From Fabrea salina (lineage: Eukaryota > Ciliophora > Heterotrichea > Heterotrichida > Fabreidae), in contig JALIHJ010000028.1 of the NCBI GenBank assembly GCA_022984795.1, forward strand, positions 62,001 to 126,000: 64,000 bases of DNA, written 5' to 3'. The notes below the pieces were generated by a model, which saw only the letters and a program-made list of their open reading frames with translations, was not told where the DNA came from and did not search any database. Shown here piece after piece: positions 28,438 to 38,600 of this stretch; within the stretch, counting starts at the first letter, position 1; every line of letters starts with the position of its first letter. The translations under genes and the position numbers were made by a program.

Positions 28438-29490
28438 ATGGGAGACCAAACTTCACTTGAAGCGACTGTGTTGAGTTACAACAAGTCTGCTATGGAGAAA
28501 CTTCGAAAAAAAGACTTCGAAGGCGCACTTGGGCTTCTCAAAGAAGCAGAAAAAACTCTTTATAAGGAAAACGATTCGGTTAAACTCCACTCGATCACAC
28601 ACAACAACTTAGGCTGCTTCTACAAACGTTCGAACAAGCCTAAAATAGCCCTTATTTACTTTGAAAAAGCACTGCGACTAGAGTCAGAAGACCCTGAAGA
28701 AGTAGCTACCTTGTCAGGAATCAACCTTAATATTTGCACTTTAAAGTCTCAACAAGGCGACCACGAAGGTGCTTTGTTCTTTGCTAAAAAAGCACTTAAA
28801 CAACTACTTTGGAAACTAGACGAAGTTCCTTCTTTGATCAGCAGTGCTGCTATTGCTTACTACAACGTAGGGATTGAGTTTGAGTACTTAAATAAGCTTA
28901 GTGACGCTTTCAGTACTTTCAAACAAGGCTGGGAAAAAGCCAACCACTACCTAGGCAAAGACCACCTTATAACTAAAAACTTAAAACAAAAGTATGAACA
29001 ACTCTCAAAAACCACTTTCAGAATAACCACCCAAAAGAACGATACCATCAGTTTTCCTTCTTTAAAACGAAAAAAGAACTTCTACAGAAGGGTAAAACCT
29101 GACCTTTTGTCTTACGAACCCAGAAAAAAGTCTTCAAGGAAAACCTTTAAACGCCCACATCAAAGCGTGACAAAACCCAGAATTCCTAAGTACAACTCTA
29201 ACTTGCGGTCTATAAGTGAAACTCCTAAAAAGCGCCAGAACAAAAGCAGTTTTTCTATGAGGAACAAAAAACTAGCAAGTATTGAAAAGATCCTAACACC
29301 TCAGATTCGGAAAAAAAACCCAGCTAAGTCAAGAAGCCCAGAAACTGAACCCTGGGTTAAGAAAAAAGCAACTAAACCCCGAATGACAACACAAAGAAAC
29401 TCCAAAGTCAACCCAGAAGAAGGACTTATACCTGTGCCAGTGCGCAGTCGCATTGACGAACTGTCCCAAAGTGTTACTTTTAACGCATGA
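28438..29490 (+). CDS. TPR protein with basic tail
   Basis: 350 residues, starting MGDQTS (myristoylation-like) 10 nt after the previous stop. Tetratricopeptide repeats fill about 5-190 (ALGLLKEAEKTLY, NNLGCFYKRSNKPKIALIYFEKAL, AIAYYNVGIEFEYLNKLSDAFSTF). The last 150 residues are very basic and disordered (KKRQNKSSFSMRNKK). The gene ends with TGA. TPRs mediate protein assembly; the partner is unknown. Confidence 0.75.
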   Translation: MGDQTSLEATVLSYNKSAMEKLRKKDFEGALGLLKEAEKTLYKENDSVKLHSITHNNLGCFYKRSNKPKIALIYFEKALRLESEDPEEVATLSGINLNICTLKSQQGDHEGALFFAKKALKQLLWKLDEVPSLISSAAIAYYNVGIEFEYLNKLSDAFSTFKQGWEKANHYLGKDHLITKNLKQKYEQLSKTTFRITTQKNDTISFPSLKRKKNFYRRVKPDLLSYEPRKKSSRKTFKRPHQSVTKPRIPKYNSNLRSISETPKKRQNKSSFSMRNKKLASIEKILTPQIRKKNPAKSRSPETEPWVKKKATKPRMTTQRNSKVNPEEGLIPVPVRSRIDELSQSVTFNA

Positions 29491-29515
29491 TTTAAAGACT
29501 CTAATCACTTATAAC

Positions 29516-30076
29516 TTAGTCTTTTTCTATTAACTTTAATTTAGCCTTTTGCTTCCACTTGGTTTTAATTCGGTCTGCAGGTCTGTATTGAAAGTTCTCT
29601 CCAAAAACCTTAACTACCTGCTCTCCCAAGTCCAGTACAAACACAGCGTCTTGCTTCAAAAAAGCTACTTAAGGCTTACTTTTGACTTTGTTTTCTTGTG
29701 TAATGACTCTAAAAGTCCTTTGGGTTTCTTGAACCACTATTCCTTTTTGGCCTTCGTAAGACCTGCACGCAGCCCTCCACACACCCACCATTGCTCCGTG
29801 CATGTCGGCTTTGAGAAGCTTCCCAGTTATGTTTTTTTCAGAGTAGTTTCCGTTTAGAAGGTCTTTAATGTACTCCTTCCACATTTCGTGCAAAGGAATG
29901 TACAGTTCGTACTTTTGCTCTTCAAAAGGAATTTCTAGTTTGGGCCTTCCTGGTCCTTTTTTGGGTTTGGGCTTTTTGTCTTCAATGTAAGTGTCCAACA
30001 GGAACTGTCTGTTCTTGAGGGACTCCAAAAGTTCTTCTGAGCCTAGTAAGTTTTCTATGAACCTTTTTTGCTTCAT
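29516..30076 (-). CDS. POP4: RNase P/MRP subunit Rpp29/POP4 (one 15-nt intron)
   Basis: Exons 29680-30076 and 29516-29664 give 181 residues. The Rpp29 core is clear: ITGKLLKADMHGAMVGVWRA, YEGQKGIVVQETQRTFRVIT, and after the intron KTFLKQDAVFVLDLG and the conserved RPADRIKTKWKQKAK. Without splicing the protein would end before the last conserved strands. Rpp29 is a protein subunit of RNase P and MRP, which process tRNA and rRNA precursors in the nucleus. The start Met (MKQKRF) lies 7 bp from the divergent START-domain gene. Confidence 0.92.
29665..29679 (-). other. 15-nt spliceosomal intron
   Basis: On the minus strand GTAAGCCTTAAGTAG. Retention gives a TAA four codons into the intron region, while removal joins conserved Rpp29 sequence on both sides. 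Confidence 0.93.
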
Positions 30077-30083
30077 TTTAGTA

Positions 30084-30893
30084 ATGAAAGAAGAAACCTG
30101 GCAGTACACTTTTATTGGAGCTGTGAGTGTTCTGGCTGCAGTCTTTCTTGGGAACTTGTTTTTTAGGAAGCCCAAAGAGCCACCTAAACTAAAGCACCAA
30201 GAACTTCAGAACCAATACTCAGAACTAAACAAACTAATTAATGAAGACTCAGAAGAAGGCTGGGTTACAGTCAAAGACACCCCTAACTTAAAAGTGATGA
30301 GGAAAGAAACAGGCAGTTCCCCAGTAGCAATCATTAAAGCCCAAATGACCATTGAAAACACCACACCCGAAAAAGTCCACTTTTGCATTTGGGACGGAAA
30401 CTATAGACGGCAGTGGGACACAGTCATTAAAGACTTTAAAGTACTTGAAACCTCTTCAGAAAACTCAGACTTAATTTACTTCTACGCACAGAGTCCAGTT
30501 CCCAGAATAGTAGCTAACAGAGAGTTCCTCCAACAAAGAGGCTTTAGAAAACAAGGAAACTCCATTGAAATAGTTTACTACTCAGCAGACAGACCAGACA
30601 TACCCACCCAAGAAGGCTGGGTAAGGGCCCAAACTATAATATCTGGCTACACCATTCAACCAGTTCCAGGAACTACCAACGTTTGCGTTAACTTCATTTC
30701 ACAAAACGACGTGAAAGGACTAATTCCTCCAAAACTCATAAACGCTTTTGCACCTAAAAAAGCAACAGAGTGGATTAAAAAACTGGCACAAGCCTGTAGT
30801 AACCTTAACTCTTCCAAAGTTACTTTTTATTATGAGGACCTTGAGTTTTTTGTTTTTGAGAGATCTCAAACTGTCTTTGCTTATTATATTTAG
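30084..30893 (+). CDS. Membrane-anchored START-domain lipid-binding protein
   Basis: 269 residues. An N-terminal membrane helix (about 8-26, FIGAVSVLAAVFLGNLFF) is followed by a START domain (about 55-255): MTIENTTPEKVHFCIWDGNYRRQWD, SPVPRIVANREFLQQRG and the late TNVCVNFISQNDVKGLIPPKLINA. START folds carry a single lipid between membranes. The last 25 codons overlap the 3' end of the convergent coiled-coil gene by 74 bp; this terminal stretch (YYEDLEFFVFERSQ) has no START counterpart, so the true end is the least certain part. Confidence 0.85.
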   Translation: MKEETWQYTFIGAVSVLAAVFLGNLFFRKPKEPPKLKHQELQNQYSELNKLINEDSEEGWVTVKDTPNLKVMRKETGSSPVAIIKAQMTIENTTPEKVHFCIWDGNYRRQWDTVIKDFKVLETSSENSDLIYFYAQSPVPRIVANREFLQQRGFRKQGNSIEIVYYSADRPDIPTQEGWVRAQTIISGYTIQPVPGTTNVCVNFISQNDVKGLIPPKLINAFAPKKATEWIKKLAQACSNLNSSKVTFYYEDLEFFVFERSQTVFAYYI

Positions 30894-32229
30894 TTTGTTT
30901 GTCCTTTCTGTCTTCCCGAGCAAGTAATTCATTTTCCTCACGGCCTTCAGCTAGGTTCTTTTGGAAGTTCTGGACTACTTCTTTTTTGGAGTTGGCAAGT
31001 TCTTTGGCAGCTTTGGACCTGAGGTTGGTTTCGGACAGTTTGATTTTTTCAGCACGTTCTTGGTCTACTAAGGCTTGGGCTTGGCGTTGTTTGGCTTCTC
31101 GTTCAGCGCCAGCTTCTTGTTCTTTCCAAGCTTTTTCTTCAACTAAGGCTTGGTTGGCGTTTAGGTACTGGCGTTTGAGGCGGATTTCTTTAAGTTCTTT
31201 TTGGAGTTTTTTTTGTTCTTTAAGTCGTGCTTGTTTTTTGGCGTTGATTCTTTCGTAAGCGGTGAGCATGCCTTTTTCTCGGATTTCTTGTTTGAGTTGT
31301 TTTTTTTTGTCTTCTTGTTCTTGTTTCTTTTTTCTTTGTTCTTCTTTGAGTCGGGATTGTTGTTCTCTCAAACTGGCGATTCTGGAAGCCTTGTCCATGA
31401 GTTCTTGGGACTTGAGTTCTTTGTTCCTGATGTTTTCTTCTCTTTTTTTTTCAGCTTCTTCTTGGAAGAGTTTTTTCCTTTCTTCAAGTTTTTCTTTGAG
31501 TTGGGCTAAACTCATTTCTTCTAGTAGGCCGTGTCCAACTACTTCGTTGGGGTCGAACTCTTTGGACTTGTTGGTTCTTTGGCTTTCGAGTTCTCTGATT
31601 TGGTTGATGAGTTCGTCTCTTTTGGCTTTTTCGATGGCTTCTTCTTCTTTGCGCCTTTCAATGGCTGCTTGGATTTCTTTTTGGAGTTCTTCTTTGACTT
31701 GTTTCTTTTGGTTTTTGACTTTTTCTTTTTCAAGTTGCACGTTTGCCCGTGCTTCGTAAAGGTCGCTGGCTTTGGACTTTTTTTCTTCAAGTTCTTTTTG
31801 GTAGTTTAGTTCTTTTTCGAAAGCTTTGTCTTTGGCTTCTTCTCGCAGTTTCGCTGCAAGTAGTTGGTTTTCTTGGTGCTTTTGTTGCATCGCTTCTATG
31901 GCTTCTTCACGCGCTAGTTCCATTTCGATCTTCCGCATCTGTAACTGTTCCATGCGTTCTAGTTCGTCTTTCGCTCGCATTTCGGAACGCCACTTTTCGT
32001 ACTGGGAGTCGTCACGCATGTCGATCATGAAGGATTCGAGGCGTTTGCGTTCAGCTTCTTCTTCTTTTTTGAGACGGGCTTCTTCTCTGAGTATTGCTGC
32101 TGCGTTTAGTTTGACTTCAGCAGGCTTTTGGTTGAAGTTGGGTTTTTTCCTGGGTTTTACTTTTACTTGGGTTTCGTCTTTGTCTGAAGGTAGGGCTACT
32201 TTTTTGCGATAAGTTTGCTTTTCAGCCAT
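30820..32229 (-). CDS. Highly charged coiled-coil protein, possibly ciliary (CFAP99-like)
   Basis: 469 residues, nearly all Lys/Glu/Arg/Gln helix. A conserved-looking non-heptad element occurs mid-protein (VGHGLLEEMSLAQLKEKLEERK, about residue 235). That element recalls CFAP99-type axonemal proteins, though this is from memory and unproved. The protein ends SQKQKTQGPHNKK. Its codons produce long antisense open frames that should be ignored. The 3' end overlaps the START gene by 74 bp. Confidence 0.6.
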   Translation of the reverse strand: MAEKQTYRKKVALPSDKDETQVKVKPRKKPNFNQKPAEVKLNAAAILREEARLKKEEEAERKRLESFMIDMRDDSQYEKWRSEMRAKDELERMEQLQMRKIEMELAREEAIEAMQQKHQENQLLAAKLREEAKDKAFEKELNYQKELEEKKSKASDLYEARANVQLEKEKVKNQKKQVKEELQKEIQAAIERRKEEEAIEKAKRDELINQIRELESQRTNKSKEFDPNEVVGHGLLEEMSLAQLKEKLEERKKLFQEEAEKKREENIRNKELKSQELMDKASRIASLREQQSRLKEEQRKKKQEQEDKKKQLKQEIREKGMLTAYERINAKKQARLKEQKKLQKELKEIRLKRQYLNANQALVEEKAWKEQEAGAEREAKQRQAQALVDQERAEKIKLSETNLRSKAAKELANSKKEVVQNFQKNLAEGREENELLAREDRKDKQTKYNKQRQFEISQKQKTQGPHNKK

Positions 32230-32241
32230 TTTAGATTAAAT

Positions 32242-33450
32242 TCAATTACACGCCTTGGTTAGAACTTTAAGGTCTTTCGAAATCTCTGAAAGGTAGACCC
32301 TTGCGCACTTAGGCTTGATTGCGTAGAAGTACTCTCCGTCAATTTGCATGTAAACTCTGGAGTCGGTGTCTCCGAACTCCAAGTAGTAAGGCCCTGGACT
32401 TTGAGTCAGTTTGTGGGCTCTTCCAGGTACTAGGTTTTCCAAGCCTAAGTCAAAGACTCCTTTAAAAGTTAAAAACTCAAGAGTCCCGTCTCTCGGCGAC
32501 TGAGGCTGCCACTCTTGGGAGTGCCTAGGCTTTGATTTGTCCCAGACAAAGTTGTCTCCTCCAGCATAAGTCCTTGCGTTAAGTGCTAGCAAGACTGTAG
32601 TGTTGTTGGGGAGTTTTTCTTCTTCGTTTGCATTGTTGAAAATGCACTTGTCACTTTGGTAGAATGAAGCTGTGTACTCAGTAACTCTTGGAACAGGCAA
32701 GCAAAACATCTTTTTAACCCCTTCCCAAAAGTAAACACACTTGTTTTTGCCTTTGTTTTTAGAACGTTTTTTGTCAAACCCAAGACCAATCCTTGCGTCA
32801 AGCCCAGTGCTGAAGTAGTTAGTCATCAGTCTAGAGTATTCTTTTAATTCCTCGCCAAACTTGTTTTTGAGTTTTTCTCTAAAGAACCCCCCGTTTGCTA
32901 CTGAAATCTTCTCAAAGCAACCTTCTGGGTGAACTTCTATTTCCACTTGCCAGATGTCCAAGTTAAGAGGCTCTGCAGAAATCCATTCTTCCACGCTCTT
33001 CCTCAAACCTTTCAGGTTCTTTCCAATGACTTGCTTAGGAGGCGACCTACCCCAACCAAGCATAGCTGCTAAGTCGTTCCCGGTTCCAAAAGGCATTATT
33101 CCGAAGAAAACTCGCGAAATGTCCACTCCATGACTTATAACTTGTTCTATGACCCCTATTAAACTTCCATCTCCACCTGCAACAATTACTCTAATGTACT
33201 CGCCTGCAGCAACCATAGACTTAATGTGCTCAATGCCAAGTGAAAGCTCACTTTCTGCCTGCAGACTGAATATTTGGAGGTTTACACTTCCCAAATTGGT
33301 TTTCAGGCATAGCAACTCAGTGTTGAGTTCCAAGTACTTTTTGGCTTTGTTTGAGCCTGACTTTGTGTTTGCAAAAAGAATGACTGAGTTTAAGTCGTAT
33401 ATTTGGGTTTCGTCAGTAGAGTTGAACTGGAGTAGTTTTTCTTTCAACAT
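32242..33450 (-). CDS. Diacylglycerol kinase (catalytic plus accessory domain)
   Basis: 402 residues. The catalytic domain opens VILFANTKSGSNKAKKYLE (about residue 23), contains the glycine loop VIVAGGDGSLIGVIEQV and the family signature GIMPFGTGNDLAAMLGWG. The accessory domain includes the conserved ARIGLGFDKKRS (in YFSTGLDARIGLGF) and the LLALNARTYAGGDNFVW segment. It has no C1 zinc fingers, EF-hands or PH domain, so it is a minimal DGK that phosphorylates diacylglycerol to phosphatidic acid. Recruitment to the membrane must come from elsewhere. Confidence 0.92.
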   Translation of the reverse strand: MLKEKLLQFNSTDETQIYDLNSVILFANTKSGSNKAKKYLELNTELLCLKTNLGSVNLQIFSLQAESELSLGIEHIKSMVAAGEYIRVIVAGGDGSLIGVIEQVISHGVDISRVFFGIMPFGTGNDLAAMLGWGRSPPKQVIGKNLKGLRKSVEEWISAEPLNLDIWQVEIEVHPEGCFEKISVANGGFFREKLKNKFGEELKEYSRLMTNYFSTGLDARIGLGFDKKRSKNKGKNKCVYFWEGVKKMFCLPVPRVTEYTASFYQSDKCIFNNANEEEKLPNNTTVLLALNARTYAGGDNFVWDKSKPRHSQEWQPQSPRDGTLEFLTFKGVFDLGLENLVPGRAHKLTQSPGPYYLEFGDTDSRVYMQIDGEYFYAIKPKCARVYLSEISKDLKVLTKACN

Positions 33451-33545
33451 TTACAAAAAATGAGTCAGCTGTAATTTAATCTTACAGTCTCTTAATCAAG
33501 TTTGTGTCTACAGTCAAGTTACTCTAACATAAAATAATCATATAA

Positions 33546-33983
33546 ATGAGAAGAATCAACGGATTCAACCCTGAAGTTACATTCTCGTCTAAGCAAGCTT
33601 TCAATAAAACTGCTAGATTAAACTCTTCCAAAATTACTAAAGTAAGTCCGCAGAAATCTGTTGAAAAGAACTCTTTCACAACAAAGTCAATAGAATTCCC
33701 TCCCAAGTGTCCAAAAACTCCTTCAAAAAGAATAAGAACACAGTCTCCTCAACAAAAAACTCCAGAAAGCATTCCTAGGGCCTTTTCCAACCCCCGCAGG
33801 TTGAATTACTCCACTCCTAATCAAACCTTCTCTAACAAAAGAAAAAGCCCTGTTTTAAAGTTTAATGAAGACTCTAGCAAGTCCTTTTTACACCCACTCA
33901 CTCCTTGTAATAGAAGACGTCCCTTATTGGTAAAAGGAAGAAGGTTCCCTCTAATCTTTTTTAAAGCTAAATATGAGCTCTAA
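33546..33983 (+). CDS. Basic disordered protein
   Basis: 145 residues rich in Lys, Arg, Ser, Pro and Thr with several SP/TP dipeptides (KTPSK, TQSPQQKTPES). There is no domain, signal peptide or membrane helix. The leader is TATAAATG. Its last 11 nt (KYEL plus stop) overlap, in another frame, the first codons of the UFD1-like gene. Unknown function; coding status rests on the clean start and codon use. Confidence 0.45.
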   Translation: MRRINGFNPEVTFSSKQAFNKTARLNSSKITKVSPQKSVEKNSFTTKSIEFPPKCPKTPSKRIRTQSPQQKTPESIPRAFSNPRRLNYSTPNQTFSNKRKSPVLKFNEDSSKSFLHPLTPCNRRRPLLVKGRRFPLIFFKAKYEL

Positions 33984-35151
33984 AAACCACTTTGAGTAAA
34001 TAACACTTAGCTTGCCCACTTACACCAAATACTTCAAGCACGTGCTGCCTTTGTCTACTCACTGCTCCTACGAACCCTCGCTAGAATTCTCAGACCGAAT
34101 AATACTTCCGAGGTCAGTTTACTTTGATGTAAGACGTGCAGGACTGCCTTTTCCCCCTTTATTTGTTTTGCTGCCTGAAAGGTCCATGCACAACCCTGTG
34201 TACTGCTTTCCTGCTGAGTTTTCTGCAGAAGAAGACTTTTTGTATATTCCTATTTGGATGTTTGGAGAACTGGGCTTCAGAGTCATTAACTACACTAAAG
34301 GAGTTAGAAGAGCTGTTAAGTGTGGCTATGGCGTTTACTTGCAAAGTCTCAAAGTCAAGTACTTAGATACTTTTGGAGGCCACAAAGTCCTAAAGTACTC
34401 TTTGCCTGAATGCAAAAAAGTGGTTTTAAGAGTTCCTAAATACTTCGACACGGACTTGCTCATTAAAGCCCTAGCCAAGTTTTCCGTCATTAAAGAAGGA
34501 AGTAAAATGACACTGAGTTGCCAAAACGACTTAGTGCTAGTTCACGTGCAAAAAGTTTTTCCAGCACAAGCTTGTGTCCTGATTAAGGGGGACTTAGAAC
34601 TTGAACAGGTTTTCAACATTCCAGCCAAATCTGAACAACCTAAGTACGCTGAAGCTTCCCAACAAACCGAGTCCCAACTAGCACTAGGCATTTACGAACT
34701 CCCTGAAAAGAAAGAAAAGTACCCTAAGTTTCTGCTTGAAATCATGAACTCCAAAAAGCCCTCTAAAAAACTAAGACCTAAAAAACTCTCCACCAAACTA
34801 AGACTCTACTCAATGCCCCCAGAAGAACGCAGCAGAAGTAACTTGGCAGGACTATACAGCAACTTAAGAAATGCTTCTTTGACACAAAGGAACAACTTAA
34901 ACATACAAGGCAACAGTCCACTGATCTCTCCTAGATACCTCTTGAAATTCAAAACTACTCGTTTTGAGTGCTCATCAGACGAAGAAACTAAAGCACTCCC
35001 TCCTTTAAGTCCAGTTAAGAAACAACCTTTTTCACTCAACATCAACATACCAAACCCCAAATACAGTAGAAAACCTAAACTAAGACAGGGCGAAAGAATC
35101 TCTAGAATGACTTCAGCACTCTACTTCAACTCTCCAAGTTTATCTCCCTAG
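33973..35151 (+). CDS. Divergent UFD1-like protein (one 15-nt intron)
   Basis: Exons 33973-33995 and 34011-35151 give 387 residues starting MSSKNHFDLPTYTKYF. The UFD1 double-psi barrel region is recognisable: FSDRIILPRSVYFDV, CFPAEFSAEEDFLYIPIWM, and LVHVQKVFPAQACVLIKGDLEL match UFD1 strands. UFD1 with NPL4 recruits ubiquitylated clients to the Cdc48/p97 ATPase. The C-terminal 150 residues are basic and unlike canonical UFD1, so this is probably a diverged paralog. Its ATG sits inside the 3' end of the preceding gene. Confidence 0.75.
33996..34010 (+). other. 15-nt spliceosomal intron
   Basis: Reads GTAAATAACACTTAG. It follows exon one after 23 nt, splitting a GAC codon. Retention gives TAA at once, and no other ATG precedes the conserved UFD1-like sequence. 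Confidence 0.85.
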
Positions 35152-35562
35152 TTAATTAGTTCTTTCTTTCGAAATACTGGTAGCTACTTCTTTAGATACA
35201 AACCTTCCTTTGACTCTTACTCTGTTATCAGCTACTTTTTTTCGACACCCGTAGGAAATCCGCTTTCCCCAGTTCCTGTGGTTCCTTTTTTCAAGAAAAC
35301 GAACTATCTTTTGTCTTCGTTGTTGTTTAGTTAAAGTACCAACAGCTTTTTGAGCCTCAAATGATTCATTTGGGGGAGGCTGGCTGACTTCTGGTTGCTC
35401 GCAGTCAATTTCGTCTAAGTCTTTGGGTTCCAAAAACGAATCTGGGAACTCAAAGCTTACAAACTCTTCAAAAGGGTTTAAGTGGTTTTCAAAGACACAC
35501 TGGGCTTCGAGTTCTGCAACTATTAAGTTTTCAAAACTTTCACTAACCAAGTTTTGGTTCAT
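35152..35562 (-). CDS. CCT-domain protein
   Basis: 136 residues. The first 75 are acidic (activation-like). The C-terminal part (about 78-125) is a full CCT domain: QQRRQKIVRFLEKRNHRNWG, then KRISYGCRKKVADNRVRVKGRFV. CCT domains occur in plant CONSTANS, TOC1 and NF-YC-binding regulators and in some protists. They act in nuclear transcription by DNA or NF-Y contact. There is no B-box or response-regulator domain. Its stop codon directly abuts the stop of the UFD1-like gene. Confidence 0.85.
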   Translation of the reverse strand: MNQNLVSESFENLIVAELEAQCVFENHLNPFEEFVSFEFPDSFLEPKDLDEIDCEQPEVSQPPPNESFEAQKAVGTLTKQQRRQKIVRFLEKRNHRNWGKRISYGCRKKVADNRVRVKGRFVSKEVATSISKERTN

Positions 35563-35604
35563 TTTAATGCTTTCTGTCAGATATATGCTTACATTATGAT
35601 TAAC

Positions 35605-38600
35605 TCACCCAGACAGAACACTTGTGGTCGGTCTTGCTGCAGTTACTCTTTTAGGCTCCATTCCTCCTAAGAGCTTCCTTTCGTTGTACATCACTACAGA
35701 GTTTTCACTGGTGTCCCTGTACACTAGCTCTGCAGCCCTGCCAATTACTTGTCTGTTGCCTGTAAACAGAACTGCAGTGGGCGACTTGCCTTGTCTGAGG
35801 CTGCCCCTGTACAGGCATGTGTCGTCTAGACTCAGTTCAAACTCCCTGACTCCTCTTGTAGTGGTTTTGGAGTAGTTGTAGAGCTTCACAAATCCCAAAC
35901 AAACAAGTTTTTCAAAAGTCACCACAATTTCGTTAGGCTTTTGTCCACCTCCAACTGGGTTGTAAAAACAAGCTGAGTTCTGGAAAGGCGCTAGCCACAT
36001 ATGTTTGTCGTCGTTAGTTTCGTTGACTCCGTCAAGTAGCTTCTCAGGAGTTCTTACGTCGTGTTCCATCCCTGGAAGTTCCCTAACACTTTGAGGGTAC
36101 GCGTGCAATGAAAAAGAGTTTTCTTCTGCCTGGAGAATGTTTTTTCCGTTTTGGTCATATAGTTCAATTCCATTCAGTCCGATATAGTGCATGTCTCCCC
36201 AAGTAGTGTAGAGTTTGAGTTTCAAGATAAACCCTGTGGGCAAGTAAGGAGTTTCGTAGTCTTGCTTCACAAGCATGCTGGCAAACACTGGGTTTTTGAG
36301 AGGAGCTGTTAGTTCTTCGCTCCAGCCTTCTTTGAAAGGCAGTGAAACCAGTTGTCCAAAGTCATACTCAGAATGCCCAGGGGCTTTGCGTATCACCACT
36401 CCTGTTTCAGAAGTCATGCACTTGCCATCCAAGTAAATCAGGATCCTTTTGACTCCTCGCGCAGTGTCTTCTGTGCTTTTGTTGTAGTTCCAAAACTTAA
36501 TTCCTGTAATGCCCCTGCTTTCTCCTAAGTCGACTTCAATGAAGGGAAACCTGCCTTGAGCAAAAGGAATCAGCCACATGTTGTGGTCGTCAGTTGTAGT
36601 GTTCCTGTTGTTGATTAACTTTTCAAGAGTCCGGTAGTCTCCTGAGTAGCCTGGAATCACATTTAAGTCTTTGGGGCTAGCTTCTATTTGGTTTTTCTGC
36701 AGAGAAAAGCTCCCCGATGACCCAAGTACTTGTATCCCAGTAAGGCCTACATAAAAGCTGTCTCCCCAAGTTTCAAGAATCACAATTTTGAGTTTCCTTC
36801 CTCTTAAAGAAGCTTTGTGAGCAGGTGGTTCTACTATTGCAGCTGTCATAGGTCTTCCGTCTTGGCCGATGCTTTGCAAGTCTTGGTCTTTACTTGCAGT
36901 CCCAGGTCTGTTAGCAAGCATTATAGTTGACATAAGTTCTTCGTCTATTTGGTTTTTTTCGAAGTCTTTTATCCAGTCGTTGGTTTCGATTTTCTTAAGC
37001 ACGTTTTCTTCATTTGTAAACATGATGTACTCGCAGTACTGGTCAGCGTCCTTCATTCTTCCAGGTGCTTTGGTGACTTCTCCCTTGAAAATAAGCTGTC
37101 GGTTGTCAAGTGTAATTTCTATGTCCTTAACTCCTCTGTAAGAGTGGATTCTACTTTTGTTATAGTTCCAAATTCTAATCATAGACAAAGAAGTTGGCTT
37201 TAAAAGCTTGATGGTAACTGAGTGGCTTTTCCCAGCTGTAAAAGGAGCAAGCCACACGTGCAAGTCGTCACAAGTCCAGTTGACTCCGTCCAGTAGGTTA
37301 TCTACTGTGCGGGGGTCTGTTCCGTAGCCAGGGAGTATATTGACGTCTGGAGGGTCTGCAGAAATCTGGGACTTAGGGTTGCGGAACATAACCGGAGTGC
37401 CTCGTTCGTTAAAGATTTCTATCCCAGACAACCCAACGTAGTGCTGGTCGCCCCAAGTAGAGATTATGTTGAACTTGATTACTTGGCCAACTGGCAACTT
37501 AGGAATTCTAAGAGTTTTAACAGGCTGGGGTTTGGGAGCGGCTTGTTCAGCCATGAACTTTTCTAGGGGGTCCATGGGGAACTCTTGCTTTGGCTTTACA
37601 GGTTTTTTCCTTTCTTCTATTCTGGGGAGTTGTTTCCTTTCTCTTTTGATTCGGCTTTCGTTGGTGATTTTGAAGAACTCTAAAGAGTTCAAAGACTCGT
37701 TAATTTGTTCATTTTGTTTAGGGTTGAGTCCAAGCATCTTCAGTGTAGGTTCAGGAATCAAGTTAGGTTGTTCAAGAAGCTGTTGTTTAGGTTCAGGAAC
37801 TAACTTGGGTTGTTCAAAGAACTGTTTTTTCTTGTGTTGCACAGGCGAAAAGTGACTTTCTTGGGGTTCAAACATGTGAGGAGAAGGCTGTTCAGGTTCG
37901 GGTTGGGGGATTTTGCCTACAGGGACTTCTTTTCTTTCTTCTTGGTAGAAGTCGACCTTCTGGAAGTCAAAGTCTTCTTCAAGGGGTATGTCTGTGTAGA
38001 ATTCATCAGTTTTGTTGCCACTTCCTCTTTTAACCACTCCACTCCACAGTATTTCTGAGTTCTTAGTTACTTCTAGGTCCTTGATTCCTTTCACTGACTC
38101 CAACAAACTTTTGTTGTAGTTCCAAACCCTAATGCCTGAGGGCATCAGTCCGTGAATAACTATTTCTAAACAGGAAGGAGGAGCTGGAAGAGGCCCTACC
38201 CACATGTGGCTTTCGTCTTCAGTTTGTTTGACTCCGTCAAGCATTCTTTCAACCCGCGAAAAGACTCCAGGGCCTGAGTTCCTGATTTGCACTGAGTTGG
38301 AAGGCACAGTTATTCTGGAGTAGCCTGGGTCAAAGAGTTCGAGTTCAGTGAGACCTACTAAGTAGGCATGTCCCCAAGTAGAGATTACTTTGAGTACTAG
38401 CTCGTTTGTGTCTTTTTTGACTTCAGAACTTTTAGAAGAGTAAGGGCGTTTGTGTTTGTGGATTACAGGTTTGGGTTTTGAACTGAAAGGCGTGCTTTCA
38501 GGGTTGGTTCTAGTAGACTCTGAGTAGTCCTCTCCAAATATTTTTTCCAAGTTAGTTAGTGACCTTTCGTAGTTCTGGCCTTCTAAAATTTGGTCGAGTT

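Noticed and set aside
31201-31809. Phe-rich open frames antisense to the coiled-coil gene
   Set aside because: They mirror the Lys/Glu-rich codons of the real minus-strand gene.
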